From DATCLS01 sp035296625 (lineage in GTDB: Bacteria; Actinomycetota; Acidimicrobiia; Acidimicrobiales; VFJN01): a stretch of 64,000 nucleotides of DNA. Of the stretch, positions 34,645 to 43,186 are shown piece by piece. A model generated the notes under the pieces. That model was not told where the DNA came from, searched no databases, and worked only from the letters and a program-made list of their open reading frames with translations. The position numbers and the translations under genes are program-made. Location of the stretch: the NCBI GenBank assembly GCA_035296625.1, contig DATHAO010000034.1:5040-69039 (forward strand), given 5' to 3'. Position 1 is the first letter of the stretch, and the number at the start of each line of letters is the position of its first letter.

Positions 34645-35148
34645 CTACGGGGCGAAGCGGCCGTAGCCGCCCCGATAGAAGACGAGCGGCCCGCCGGACT
34701 CGTCGCCGACCTCCAGCTCGCGCACGTGGCCGACGACGATCCAGTGGTCGCCGGCCTCGTGGACGGTGTCGATGTCGCAGTCGATCCAGGCCAGGACGTC
34801 GTTGATGACCGGCGCTCCGCTGCCCGGGGACGGCCGGTAGCCGAGGCCCGCGAACTTGTCGCCCTTGCCGGCGAAGACGCGGCAGACGTCCTCCTGGTCA
34901 TCGCCCAGCACGTTCACGACGAAGTGCCCTGCCGCCTCGACCTTGGGGTAGCTCGACGACGTCTTCGCCGCGCAGAACGCCACCAGCGGCGGGTCGAGCG
35001 AGACCGAGAAGAACGAGCCGACGGCGAGGCCGGCCGGCCCGTCGGGCCCGGCGGCGGTGATGACCGTGACCCCTGTGGGGAAATGCCCGAGGACCTGCCG
35101 GAACCGGGCGCCGTCGACGGCTGATCTGACGGGTCGTTCGGAACTCAC
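34645..35148 (-). CDS. Flavin reductase-like (HpaC family) protein
   Basis: 167 residues: FRQVLGHFPTGVTVITA at the N-terminus and SVSLDPPLVAFCAAKTSSSY are the FMN-binding signature of the flavin reductase domain. It supplies reduced flavin to a monooxygenase partner. The start is GTG at 35148 with TAGGGT 7 nt upstream (leaderless). First gene of an operon with the gamma carbonic anhydrase-like gene; no obvious oxygenase is adjacent. Confidence 0.88.
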   Translation of the reverse strand: MSSERPVRSAVDGARFRQVLGHFPTGVTVITAAGPDGPAGLAVGSFFSVSLDPPLVAFCAAKTSSSYPKVEAAGHFVVNVLGDDQEDVCRVFAGKGDKFAGLGYRPSPGSGAPVINDVLAWIDCDIDTVHEAGDHWIVVGHVRELEVGDESGGPLVFYRGGYGRFAP

Positions 35149-35193
35149 GCCCGTGACCCTAGAGGCCCGGCCGTCAGTCGGGTCGTGACGCCG

Positions 35194-36048
35194 TCAGCCG
35201 CCGAGCGAGATCGTGAGGCCCTCGGCGGCGGCGAGCACCTCGGACACCGAGGTGCCGGTGGCCTTCGTCTGCACGTCGGCGAGCAGGGCGTCGAGCTGGT
35301 CGTCGCTGCGGCCCGGATCGTGGTGGAACATCACGAGGCGCTTGGCGGCGGCCTCCTGAGCCACGAACAGCGCGTAGTCCGCCGTGCAGTGGCCCCAGTA
35401 GTACTTCTCGGCGAACTCGGCCTCCGTGTATTGGGCGTCGTGGATGAGCACGTCGACTCCGTCGCACAGCTCGAGCACGTCGTCGGAGACGACGTGGCTG
35501 CCGTCGTGGGGCATCTGGTGGTCGGACAGGTAGGCGACCGAGTAGCCGCCCAACTCGACGCGGTAGCCGTTGTTCGACCCGACGTGGGGCACCGAGCGCA
35601 CCCGGATCTTCGCGCCGTCGACCTCGAGGTCCTCGCTGGAGGCGTCGTGGAACTCCATCTGGCCGTAGAGCTGCTCGACGGTGACAGGAAAGAACGGGGG
35701 GCAGATGAACCGGTGGAACGCCTCGGCCACGCTGCCGTTCTCCTGGCGCGGGCCGTAGATGTCGAGGCGGGCACCCTCCTTGAGGATGGGCGTGAAGAAC
35801 GGCAGACCCTGCACGTGGTCCCAGTGGAGGTGGGTGACGAGCGCTGAGCCCTTGAAGGTGCCGTCGTTGGCCTGGGTCTCGCCGAAGAACCGCAGCCCGG
35901 TGCCGAGGTCGAGGATGATCGGCTCGTGGCCGGGCGATTCGAGGGCCACACACGACGTGTTACCGCCGTAGCGGCGGTTGCAGTCACTGGGACAAGGGGT
36001 CGAGCCCCGGGTCCCGTAGAACGTCACGTTCAGCAACGGTTCCCCCAT
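35194..36048 (-). CDS. MBL-fold metal-dependent hydrolase
   Basis: 284 residues. The metal motif THLHWDHVQG is near residue 85, ILDLGTGLRFFG precedes it, and SDHQMP, IHDAQY and FHHDP provide later ligands, as in tRNase Z/PhnP-like members. The N-terminus VTFYGTRGSTPCP with RRYGGNTSC is typical of a group of bacterial MBL proteins with signalling-like contexts. Substrate unknown. A GGAGGG precedes the ATG at 36048. Confidence 0.88.
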   Translation of the reverse strand: MGEPLLNVTFYGTRGSTPCPSDCNRRYGGNTSCVALESPGHEPIILDLGTGLRFFGETQANDGTFKGSALVTHLHWDHVQGLPFFTPILKEGARLDIYGPRQENGSVAEAFHRFICPPFFPVTVEQLYGQMEFHDASSEDLEVDGAKIRVRSVPHVGSNNGYRVELGGYSVAYLSDHQMPHDGSHVVSDDVLELCDGVDVLIHDAQYTEAEFAEKYYWGHCTADYALFVAQEAAAKRLVMFHHDPGRSDDQLDALLADVQTKATGTSVSEVLAAAEGLTISLGG

Positions 36049-36142
36049 CACCGCCCTCCACGTGTCCGGGACGTTACCCAAGCGTGTCCGACCGCAGCAC
36101 TGACTGTGACCACAATCACCGCCCTGCGTTAGCGTCCGCCAC

Positions 36143-37048
36143 ATGACGGCCGTCACGGAGGGGACCATCCAGGCAAACGGGGTGACGTTCGCCTACAGAG
36201 CGGCCGGTGACGAGGCCGCTCCACTGGCGCTGCTGCTCCACGGGTTCCCCGACTCGGCCCACACCTGGCGCCATCTCTTGCCCCTCCTCGCCGGTGCCGG
36301 TTACCGCGCCGTCGCCCCCTGGTTACGGGGCTACGCCCCGTCGACGGTACCCAGCGAGCCCTGCTACCAATCGGCCGTGATCGGCCTCGATGCCGTGCGC
36401 CTCTACCAGGCGCTGACCGGTGGCGACGGGCGCGACGCCGTGCTCGTCGGCCACGACTGGGGCGCGTTCGCCGGCTACGCCGCCGTGCAGCACGCCGAGG
36501 CGCCGTGGCGCCGTCTCGTCACGATGGCGCTGCCTCCCATGGCGGCCCTGGCCCAGGGGTTTCTGTCCTACGACCAGTTGCGCCGCTCCTGGTACATGTT
36601 CTTCTTCCAGCACCCGCTGGCCGAAGTGGCGGTGCCGGCCGACGACCTGGCCTTCATCGAGCGCCTGTGGGCCGACTGGTCGCCCGGCTACGACGCCGCC
36701 GAGGACCTGCCCGCGGTCAAGGACGCGCTGCGGGCGCCGGAGAACCTGGCCGCAGCGCTCGGCTACTACCGGGCGGCGATCGGCGCCACCGGGCTGAGCG
36801 ACGATCCCGAGGTGGTGGCGCTGCAGGCGGCCGCCGACGGCGGATCCCCGCCGATACCCACGCTGTACCTGCACGGCGCCGACGACGGGTGCATCGGGGC
36901 CGACCTGGCCGCCGCTGTCGCCGAATTCCTGCCGACCGAGGGGTCGCACGCCGAGGTCGTCCCGGGCGCCGGCCACTTCCTCCACGTCGAGCGACCCGAC
37001 GAGGTGGGCCGCCTGGTGCTCGACTTCGTGGGCGAGCCCCAGCGCTAG
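36143..37048 (+). CDS. Alpha/beta hydrolase, epoxide-hydrolase-like
   Basis: 301 residues. The oxyanion motif LLHGFPDSAHTW and nucleophile elbow VLVGHDWGAFAG (Asp nucleophile) match epoxide hydrolases and haloalkane dehalogenases; the catalytic His is in GAGHFLHVERPDE. The lid includes RSWYMFFFQHPLAE. It probably opens an epoxide. TAGCGT lies 7 nt before the ATG, with no ribosome site. Confidence 0.88.
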   Translation: MTAVTEGTIQANGVTFAYRAAGDEAAPLALLLHGFPDSAHTWRHLLPLLAGAGYRAVAPWLRGYAPSTVPSEPCYQSAVIGLDAVRLYQALTGGDGRDAVLVGHDWGAFAGYAAVQHAEAPWRRLVTMALPPMAALAQGFLSYDQLRRSWYMFFFQHPLAEVAVPADDLAFIERLWADWSPGYDAAEDLPAVKDALRAPENLAAALGYYRAAIGATGLSDDPEVVALQAAADGGSPPIPTLYLHGADDGCIGADLAAAVAEFLPTEGSHAEVVPGAGHFLHVERPDEVGRLVLDFVGEPQR

Positions 37049-37076
37049 CCATCCTCGGGGGAAGCTGCGCGCCGCG

Positions 37077-37604
37077 TCAGGTCGGCTGGGGGCTGCGATC
37101 CGGGGAGCCAGCTCGACGCAAGGCAGCGGCCAGGAAGGCAGCGGAGAGCGGAGATATCCACACGGGCCTCGCGTCGACACCGGAGAAGCGCCACCCCTCG
37201 GACGTGCGCACGACATCGAAGTGGTAGGTCTCGCCCAGCGCGTACTTCCTCGGCGGAGCCGGCAACGCCTCGTCGCTGGCCGGCGCAGCGAAGTTCACGA
37301 CCAGGTTGGCGCGAACCTCGGCCCGGTCGCCGTCCAGCTCGACGAGCACGTTGGTGATGATGTGCTGGGTGGGCTCGTCGGGGTGGTGGTTGCGGCTGGC
37401 TTGGGCGATGAGCGCCTCTCGTCCCTCGGCAGTGCCGCCCGGTGTCCGTACCGTCGCCTCCTCGATGAGGAGCGATCGCATCTCGTCGAAGCGGCGGTCG
37501 TCCAGGAACAGTCCGAGGCGGTAGACGAGGTTGGTGATCTCGCTGTGGTCCACGAGCTGTTGGACCTGCTGTTGCTGCTGCTCGGCATCGACGGTGGTGG
37601 TCAT
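37077..37604 (-). CDS. SnoaL/NTF2-like protein
   Basis: 175 residues. EITNLVYRLGLFLDDRRFDE and DEPTQHIITNVLVELDGDRA belong to the SnoaL-4/NTF2 cone fold, used by polyketide cyclases, dehydratases and dioxygenase beta subunits. A run of five Gln follows the N-terminus. AGGAGG precedes the ATG. Divergent from a MarR gene that probably controls it. Confidence 0.82.
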   Translation of the reverse strand: MTTTVDAEQQQQQVQQLVDHSEITNLVYRLGLFLDDRRFDEMRSLLIEEATVRTPGGTAEGREALIAQASRNHHPDEPTQHIITNVLVELDGDRAEVRANLVVNFAAPASDEALPAPPRKYALGETYHFDVVRTSEGWRFSGVDARPVWISPLSAAFLAAALRRAGSPDRSPQPT

Positions 37605-37627
37605 GGGGTTCCTCCTGCGCCAGTTAC

Positions 37628-37688
37628 GTTGGCCGGTCCAACATTGGTTCGACCAGCGATATTCCCAGACTCATGGGTGCAACCAATG
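37628..37688. promoter_or_regulatory. Likely MarR operator region
   Basis: In the 103-bp divergent gap, GTTGG-CCGGT-CCAAC (37628-37642) is followed by CATTGGTT (37642-37649) and its reverse complement AACCAATG (37681-37688). The repeated TTGG/CCAA half-sites flank both start regions, and the last one adjoins the marR -10 TAGGGT. Confidence 0.5.
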
Positions 37689-37707
37689 AACTTGTTAGGG
37701 TGCGCGC

Positions 37708-38193
37708 ATGGAGATCGCTGGCCGCAGCGCACCGGCACGGCTGCGGGCCATGCCCAGCTGGTTGATCAACCAGGCGGCGCTTCCTGCCAACCGGCTGGTG
37801 ACCGAAGGACTGGCCGGCGCGGGGATGCGCCGCTACCACTTCTCGCTGCTGGCCGCGCTCGATGAAATGGGACCGGCCAGCCAGGCCGATCTCAGCCGCG
37901 GGACCACCATCGATGGCAGCGACATGGTGGCCGCGGTCAACGAGCTGGTCGAGCAGGGCCTGGTCGAGCGCACGCAGGATCCGACCGACCGGCGCCGCAA
38001 CGTCGTGACCATCACGCCGGCCGGCCGGCGGCAGCTCCGCACGCTGGATCGGCTGCTGGGCAAGGCGCAGGGTGAGCTGCTCGCCCCGCTGTCCGGCGAG
38101 GAGCGGAAGCAGCTGGTCGACCTGCTCACCCAGGTCGTCGACCACCACGCGGGGACCGGCGCGGGACCACGCGCCCGCTCATCCTCCCGATAG
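37708..38193 (+). CDS. MarR-family transcriptional regulator
   Basis: 161 residues. The winged helix is complete: YHFSLLAALDEMGPASQADL, the recognition helix region with MVAAVNELVEQGLVERTQDP, and the wing TDRRRNVVTITPAGRRQL. TAGGGT is 6 nt before the ATG (leaderless). It probably represses itself and the SnoaL-like gene through the TTGG/CCAA repeats. Confidence 0.92.
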   Translation: MEIAGRSAPARLRAMPSWLINQAALPANRLVTEGLAGAGMRRYHFSLLAALDEMGPASQADLSRGTTIDGSDMVAAVNELVEQGLVERTQDPTDRRRNVVTITPAGRRQLRTLDRLLGKAQGELLAPLSGEERKQLVDLLTQVVDHHAGTGAGPRARSSSR

Positions 38194-38276
38194 GAATCGG
38201 GCAGAACCGCAGTCGACCTTGCCGACCTCCCGTAGACGTGAAGGCATCGGGTGGGGCGGTGGCGGGCCGGTCGGCG

Positions 38277-39164
38277 TCAGGGGAGGGCGAGGGCCGTGCC
38301 GTCGTCGACGGCCAGGCCGTCGGCGACCAGCCCGGCGGCCACGCGGGTGGCCCGGGCGGGGTCGCCGGGCCAGCCCATGACGACCGGCAGGTCGGCGTGG
38401 ACCACCGGGGCGCGGCACATGGCGTCGACCAGGCGTCCCCTCCCCTGCCGGTCCGACCCCGCGAAGCGGCTCTGGCCGAGGCTCACGCCCGCAGAGCCGT
38501 CGGCCGGGTCCGGCCCGGCCAGTCCGGCACGCGCCCACGCGCAACCCGAGCGGACGGGGCACGCCGGGCAGCGGGGACCGCGACGCCGGCACACGGTGGC
38601 GCCCAGTTCCATCACCGCCTGGTTCCACAGCCACGCCCAGCCGGCGGGCACGAGCGCGTCCGCCGCGGCCTGGGCCTCGGTGACGGTCAACGGCCGTCCC
38701 GACAAACGGGCGAGCACCCTGCCCACGTTCGTGTCGACGACACCCACCTGCCGTTCGAACGCGAAGGCCAGCACCGCCCGAGCCGTGTAGGGCCCGATGC
38801 CCGGCAGGGCGAGCAGCGCCGCCAGGTCGGCCGGCAGCCGCCCGCCGTGGCGCTCGGCCACGGCAACGGCGCAGCGGTGGAGGTTGACGGCCCTCCGGTT
38901 GTAGCCCAGCCCCGTCCACAGGCGGACGACCTCGCCCGCCGGGGCGGCGGCGCACGCGGCGGGGGCCGGGAACCGGTCGAGGAACGCCGTGTAGTAGCCG
39001 ACCACGCGCTCGACGCCGGTCTGCTGGGCCATCACCTCGGACACGAGCACGGCCCACGGGTCGCGGGTGGCGCGCCACGGCAGGTCCCGCAGCGCGGCGT
39101 CGCCCCAGGCCAGGACGGCCGAGGGATCGACGGTGGGCGGCTGGTCCCCGGCGGCGACGCTCAC
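38277..39164 (-). CDS. mutY: A/G-specific adenine glycosylase MutY, short form
   Basis: 295 residues. Catalytic Glu43 is in SEVMAQQTG, the helix-hairpin-helix is LPGIGPYTARAVLAFAF, catalytic Asp144 is in VVDTNVGRV, and the [4Fe-4S] cysteines are 192, 199, 202 and 208 (C-x6-C-x2-C-x5-C). It removes adenine opposite 8-oxoguanine. The C-terminal NUDIX-like recognition domain is reduced, as in many actinobacterial MutY. The GTG start is 3 nt after the methyltransferase stop. Confidence 0.95.
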   Translation of the reverse strand: MSVAAGDQPPTVDPSAVLAWGDAALRDLPWRATRDPWAVLVSEVMAQQTGVERVVGYYTAFLDRFPAPAACAAAPAGEVVRLWTGLGYNRRAVNLHRCAVAVAERHGGRLPADLAALLALPGIGPYTARAVLAFAFERQVGVVDTNVGRVLARLSGRPLTVTEAQAAADALVPAGWAWLWNQAVMELGATVCRRRGPRCPACPVRSGCAWARAGLAGPDPADGSAGVSLGQSRFAGSDRQGRGRLVDAMCRAPVVHADLPVVMGWPGDPARATRVAAGLVADGLAVDDGTALALP

Positions 39165-39167
39165 GGC

Positions 39168-39935
39168 TCAGACGGCGTGGGTGCGCCACACGCCGGTGAT
39201 GTACGGGAACGGGAACGTGACCCGCCCGGCCAGGTCCGGGTGGGTGCGGGCCAGCTCCCGGACCCGGTCGAGCACGACCTCCCGGGCCCCGGGCGCGAGC
39301 GCCCCCACCACGCTGACCGACGCCGCCCGGTCGACGAGCAGGTCGGGGTCGCAGGGTTGCGCCCAGGCGTGGCGCCAGGTCTCGACCGGGGCGAAGGCCC
39401 CGTCTCCGGCGGAGGCCACGAGGGCCGCGTAGTCGACCTGGTAGTACGAGTCGTAGGGGCGCGCTGCGGGGCCGTCCACCAGCAGGTCGCCGAAGCGGCG
39501 CACCCAGTCGACGTCGCGGTCGCGCATGTTCCAGACGAGGAACAGGTGGCCACCCGGGCGCAGCACCCGGCGCATCTCCGCCAGCGCCGCGGGCGGGTCG
39601 AACCAATGGAACGCCTGGGCGACGGTCACGGCGTCGACCGACGCGTCCGGCAGCGGCAGGCTCTCGGCCGTGCCCTCCAGCACCTCGACGCCGAGGCCGG
39701 CGGCCTCCAGCCGGGCCCGCATCCCGGCCACCGGCTCGACCGCCACCACCTGGGCGCCGGAGGGCACGAGGACGCGGGTCAGCTTGCCGGTGCCAGCCGC
39801 CAGATCGAGCACCCGCCGGCCGGGGCCGATGCCGCCGTGGCCCACGATGTGGGCCACGGCCTCGGGGGGGTACGACGGCCGGGCCCGCTCGTAGGCGGCG
39901 GCGTTGACGTCGAAGCCCCGCACCTCGCTCTTCAC
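39168..39935 (-). CDS. SAM-dependent methyltransferase
   Basis: 255 residues. Motif I VLDLAAGTGKLTRVL, motif II VVAVEPVAGM, motif III ALPLPDASVDAVTVAQAFHW-type segment and RRVLRPGGHLFLVWN are those of class I (methyltransf_11/UbiE-like) enzymes. Substrate unknown. The GTG at 39935 lies in one copy of a 14-bp tandem duplication whose other copy holds the stop of the upstream maoC-like gene. Confidence 0.88.
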   Translation of the reverse strand: MKSEVRGFDVNAAAYERARPSYPPEAVAHIVGHGGIGPGRRVLDLAAGTGKLTRVLVPSGAQVVAVEPVAGMRARLEAAGLGVEVLEGTAESLPLPDASVDAVTVAQAFHWFDPPAALAEMRRVLRPGGHLFLVWNMRDRDVDWVRRFGDLLVDGPAARPYDSYYQVDYAALVASAGDGAFAPVETWRHAWAQPCDPDLLVDRAASVSVVGALAPGAREVVLDRVRELARTHPDLAGRVTFPFPYITGVWRTHAV

Positions 39936-39954
39936 GTGCCGCTCTTCACGTGCC
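39927..39954. repeat. 14-bp perfect tandem duplication at a gene junction
   Basis: Two adjacent copies of GCTCTTCACGTGCC. On the minus strand each copy contains CACGTGAAGAGC, which can serve both as a TGA stop and as a GTG start. One copy ends the MaoC gene, the other starts the methyltransferase gene. Confidence 0.9.
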
Positions 39955-40467
39955 GTCGCCCGTGAACACGTCGTCGCCGTAGGGGAACCCACGTGCGGGG
40001 GCGAACTCGGCCTTCCAGACCATCAGCCGGCGCTTGAAGTAGCAGACCTCCTCCTCCCGCTGGTTGATGCCCTTCGTCTCCACGGTGACGATGCCGCGCT
40101 TGCCGTCGGACGTCTCCTTCTTCTCGAGCACCCTCGTCGCCGCGTAGATCGTGTCGCCGTGGAACGTGGGCTTGGCGTGCTTGAGCGTCTCGACCTCGAG
40201 GTTCGCCACGGCCGAACCGCTCACGTCCGGCACGCTCATGCCGAGCACCAGCGAGTACACGAGATTGCCCACCACCACGTTGCGCTTCTGGACGGTCTCG
40301 TTCTCCGCGTACCACTCGTTGGTGTGCAGCGGGTGGTGGTTCATCGTGATCATGCAAAAGAGGTGGTCGTCGTATTCGGTGATCGTCTTGCCGGGCCAGT
40401 GCCGGTAGACGTCGCCCACCTCGAAGTCCTCGAGGTGACGGCCGAACGGGCGGTCGAGGGTTGCCAT
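39946..40467 (-). CDS. MaoC-family hydratase, probable mesaconyl-CoA hydratase
   Basis: 173 residues of the hot-dog MaoC family. GRHLEDFEVGDVYRHWPGKT at the N-terminus, ITMNHHPLHTNEWYAE, LVYSLVLGMSVPDVSGSAVA and HGDTIYAATRVLEKKETSDG match the actinobacterial subgroup that neighbours methylsuccinyl-CoA dehydrogenase and malyl-CoA lyase genes. In the ethylmalonyl-CoA pathway this step hydrates mesaconyl-CoA to methylmalyl-CoA. Context here is the same: mcd starts divergently at 40721. TACCGT is 7 nt before the ATG at 40467. Confidence 0.82.
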   Translation of the reverse strand: MATLDRPFGRHLEDFEVGDVYRHWPGKTITEYDDHLFCMITMNHHPLHTNEWYAENETVQKRNVVVGNLVYSLVLGMSVPDVSGSAVANLEVETLKHAKPTFHGDTIYAATRVLEKKETSDGKRGIVTVETKGINQREEEVCYFKRRLMVWKAEFAPARGFPYGDDVFTGDGT

Positions 40468-40720
40468 GGCCGACACGGTACGGAGCGCCGCCCGCGGCGG
40501 GCCAGCGGGCGCCGTGGGCCACACTGCGGGCGACGCGACGCGACGGGTGGACCTCTTGACTACGGCGCCGACGACATCGCCGTCCAGGTGCCGACGGAGT
40601 GGAGCGACGTCACCGGCGCCTTCGCCGTCCTGCTCGCCGGGTAGGGCCGACCGCCGCCGGTCCCTGACGGTCGGTCACGAACACCCGTTACGGCCGGTAG
40701 GTGGCACTACCGTCAGGGGC

Positions 40721-42325
40721 ATGACCGCGCCCGACCTGAACGCCGCCGCTTCCGCCGTCGAGCTCGCCCGTGACGTCGTCGGGCAGGGCCTCGCCCACCT
40801 CGCCGCCACCGGATCGGTCGACGCGGACCAGGCCGTCGCCTACGACCTCGCCCACGCGGCCGCCGCCGTCGAGACCGCCCGCACGCTGCTCGACTACGGC
40901 GCCAAGGGCGACGACGAAGCGAGGATCACGATGGCGTTCGCCGCCGAGGCCGTGGCGGACGTGGCGGGCAAGGTCTACGGGTGCGAGGCGGCTTGGGGCG
41001 TCGACGTCACCGCCCTCGATGACGCTCGCGGGTTCGTGGCCGCCTACCGCGATCCGGCGTTCCTGGCCTCGATCGAGGGGACCGGTCCCCGCCACCTCGA
41101 CGACGACTTCGAGCTCGTGCAGGACACGTTCCGCCGCTTCGCCGAGGACAAGATCCGCCCGGTCGCCGAGCACATCCATCGCGAGAACGCCGACATCCCC
41201 GAGGACGTGATCGGCGGGCTCGCCGAGCTCGGAGCGTTCGGCCTGTCGGTGCCCGAGGAGTACGGCGGCTTCGCCGCCGGGGGCGAGAGCGACTACCTGG
41301 GCATGGTCATCGCCACCGAGGAGCTGTCGCGGGGCTCGCTCGGCGTGGGTGGCTCGCTCATCACCCGGCCCGAGATCCTCACCCGCGCGTTGGTCAAGGG
41401 CGGCACCGAGGCCCAGAAGCAGGAGTGGCTGCGGAAGCTGGCCACCGCCGAGGTCATGGCGGCCGTGGCGGTCACCGAGCCGGACTTCGGCTCGGACGTG
41501 GCCGGCATCAAGACGACGGCCACGAAGGTCGACGGCGGCTGGCTGATCAACGGCGTGAAGACCTGGTGCACGTTCGGCGCCCGGGCCGACGTGCTCATGC
41601 TGCTGGCCCGCACCGACCCCGACCGCTCGAAGGCCCACCGGGGCCTGTCGCTGTTCATCGTGCCGAAGGCCCGGGCCGAGGGCCACGGCTTCACCCAGAT
41701 GCAGGAAGCCGGCGCCGACGGCGGCGCGCCCGGCGGCGGCCGCATGGAGGGGTCGCCGATCGACACGATCGGCTACCGCGGCATGCACTCCTACGAGATC
41801 GCCCTCGACTCGTGGTTCGTGGCCGACGACAAGCTCGTCGGCGGCGACGACGGCCTCGGCAAGGGCTTCTACCTGCAGATGGCCGGCTTCGAGAACGGCC
41901 GGCTGCAGACCGCGGCCCGGGCGATCGGCGTGATGCAGGCCGCGTACGAGGACGCCCGTCAGTACGCGCTCGACCGGGCCGTGTTCGGGCACCCCATCGC
42001 CGACTACCAGCTCACGAAGGTGAAGTTGGCCCGGATGGCCGTGACGATCCAGGCCACCCGCCAGTTCTCCTACGCCGTGGGCCGCATGATGGCCAAGGGC
42101 GAGGGCTCGATGGAGGCGGCGATGGTCAAGGCCTACGTCTGCAAGGCCGCCGAGTGGGTCACCCGCGAGGCCATGCAGATCCACGGCGGCTACGGCTACG
42201 CCGAGGAGTATGCGGTGAGCCGGTACTTCGTCGACGCCCGGGTGCTGTCGATCTTCGAGGGTGCGGACGAGACGCTGTGCCTCAAGGTGATCGCCCGGCG
42301 CCTCGTGGAGCCGGCCCGGGCCTGA
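40721..42325 (+). CDS. mcd: Acyl-CoA dehydrogenase with N-terminal extension, probable (2S)-methylsuccinyl-CoA dehydrogenase
   Basis: 534 residues. A ~135-residue helical extension (ELARDVVGQGLAHLAATGSV...) precedes a full acyl-CoA dehydrogenase domain: AVAVTEPDFGSDVAGIKTTA, GWLINGVKTWCTFGARADVL, the FAD/CoA region YALDRAVFGHPIADYQLTKV and catalytic-region IHGGYGYAEEYAVSRYFVDA. The extended ~540-550-residue form is characteristic of methylsuccinyl-CoA dehydrogenase, which makes mesaconyl-CoA, the substrate of the divergent MaoC protein. TACCGT is 7 nt upstream of the ATG. A half-conserved CTGACG-type palindrome lies at 40664-40678. Confidence 0.85.
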   Translation: MTAPDLNAAASAVELARDVVGQGLAHLAATGSVDADQAVAYDLAHAAAAVETARTLLDYGAKGDDEARITMAFAAEAVADVAGKVYGCEAAWGVDVTALDDARGFVAAYRDPAFLASIEGTGPRHLDDDFELVQDTFRRFAEDKIRPVAEHIHRENADIPEDVIGGLAELGAFGLSVPEEYGGFAAGGESDYLGMVIATEELSRGSLGVGGSLITRPEILTRALVKGGTEAQKQEWLRKLATAEVMAAVAVTEPDFGSDVAGIKTTATKVDGGWLINGVKTWCTFGARADVLMLLARTDPDRSKAHRGLSLFIVPKARAEGHGFTQMQEAGADGGAPGGGRMEGSPIDTIGYRGMHSYEIALDSWFVADDKLVGGDDGLGKGFYLQMAGFENGRLQTAARAIGVMQAAYEDARQYALDRAVFGHPIADYQLTKVKLARMAVTIQATRQFSYAVGRMMAKGEGSMEAAMVKAYVCKAAEWVTREAMQIHGGYGYAEEYAVSRYFVDARVLSIFEGADETLCLKVIARRLVEPARA

Positions 42326-42375
42326 ACCACCCGGGTCGCCGGACCCGTCGCCGGTGGCGGTCGCCGGGGTCGCGG

Positions 42376-42413
42376 AGTCGCCGGATCGCCGGATCGCCGG
42401 ATCGCCGGCGCCA
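42376..42413. repeat. 8-bp microsatellite
   Basis: About four copies of GATCGCCG in tandem in the 98-bp gap between mcd and the PIG-L gene. Confidence 0.75.
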
Positions 42414-42423
42414 AGATGGCCCG

Positions 42424-43149
42424 ATGAGCGACGCCGCGGACCTCGAGCCGTTCCCCGAGGGCTGGGACCGGGCCCTCGCCGTCGCCGCCCACCCCGACGA
42501 CATGGAGTACGGGGGCGCGGCGGCGGTGGCGAGCTGGGCCCGGGCCGGCAAGCAGGTCACATACCTGCTGGTCACGAAGGGCGAGGCGGGGATCGACGCC
42601 ATGGACCCGGCCGAGGCCGCCGAGGTCCGCATCGCCGAGCAACGGGCCTCCGCCGCAGTCGTGGGCGTCGACGAGGTCGAGTTCCTCGACCACCCGGACG
42701 GGATGATCGAGTACGGCCTTCCCCTTCGGCGCGACCTCGCCGCGGCCATCCGCCGGCACCGACCCGAGGTGGTCGTGGCCGTGAACCACCGCGACACCTA
42801 CGAGGGCGGGTTCCTCAACATGGCCGACCACCGGGCGGTGGGCCAGGCGACGATCGACGCCGTGCGCGACGCCGCCAACCGATGGGTGTTCCCCGAGTTG
42901 CGGGAGGAGGGGCACGAGCCCTGGTCTGGCGTCCGCCACCTGGCCGTCATCGCCTCGCCGGCGCCCACCCACGCCGTCGACGTCACCGGCACCTTCGACG
43001 TCGGCGTCGAGTCGCTGCGCCTGCATGCCGCCTACCTCGAGGGCCTCGGGGGCCCAGATCCCGCGGCGTTCCTGCGCCGCGCCGCCGAGGGCACCGCCGC
43101 ACGCTTCGGCGGCAGGCTCGCCGTCGCGTTCGAGCTACTCGCCATCTGA
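42424..43149 (+). CDS. PIG-L-family zinc deacetylase
   Basis: 241 residues. The metal/catalytic motif AAHPDDMEYGG is at 21-31, and further ligands are in NHRDTYEGGFLNMADHRAVG. The family includes MshB and Mca of mycothiol metabolism and deacetylases of N-acetylated sugars. Sequence alone does not separate these. CAAGAT lies 6 nt before the ATG in place of the usual TANNNT. Confidence 0.88.
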   Translation: MSDAADLEPFPEGWDRALAVAAHPDDMEYGGAAAVASWARAGKQVTYLLVTKGEAGIDAMDPAEAAEVRIAEQRASAAVVGVDEVEFLDHPDGMIEYGLPLRRDLAAAIRRHRPEVVVAVNHRDTYEGGFLNMADHRAVGQATIDAVRDAANRWVFPELREEGHEPWSGVRHLAVIASPAPTHAVDVTGTFDVGVESLRLHAAYLEGLGGPDPAAFLRRAAEGTAARFGGRLAVAFELLAI

Positions 43150-43186
43150 ACCCCCATGGTGGCCGCCGGGCGCCTAGGTTCCGGGC

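Noticed and set aside
36144..36155. Palindrome TGACGGCCGTCA at the epoxide-hydrolase start
   Set aside because: It lies within the first codons (MTAV) and has a 2-nt rather than 3-nt centre, so it does not fit the operator pattern well.
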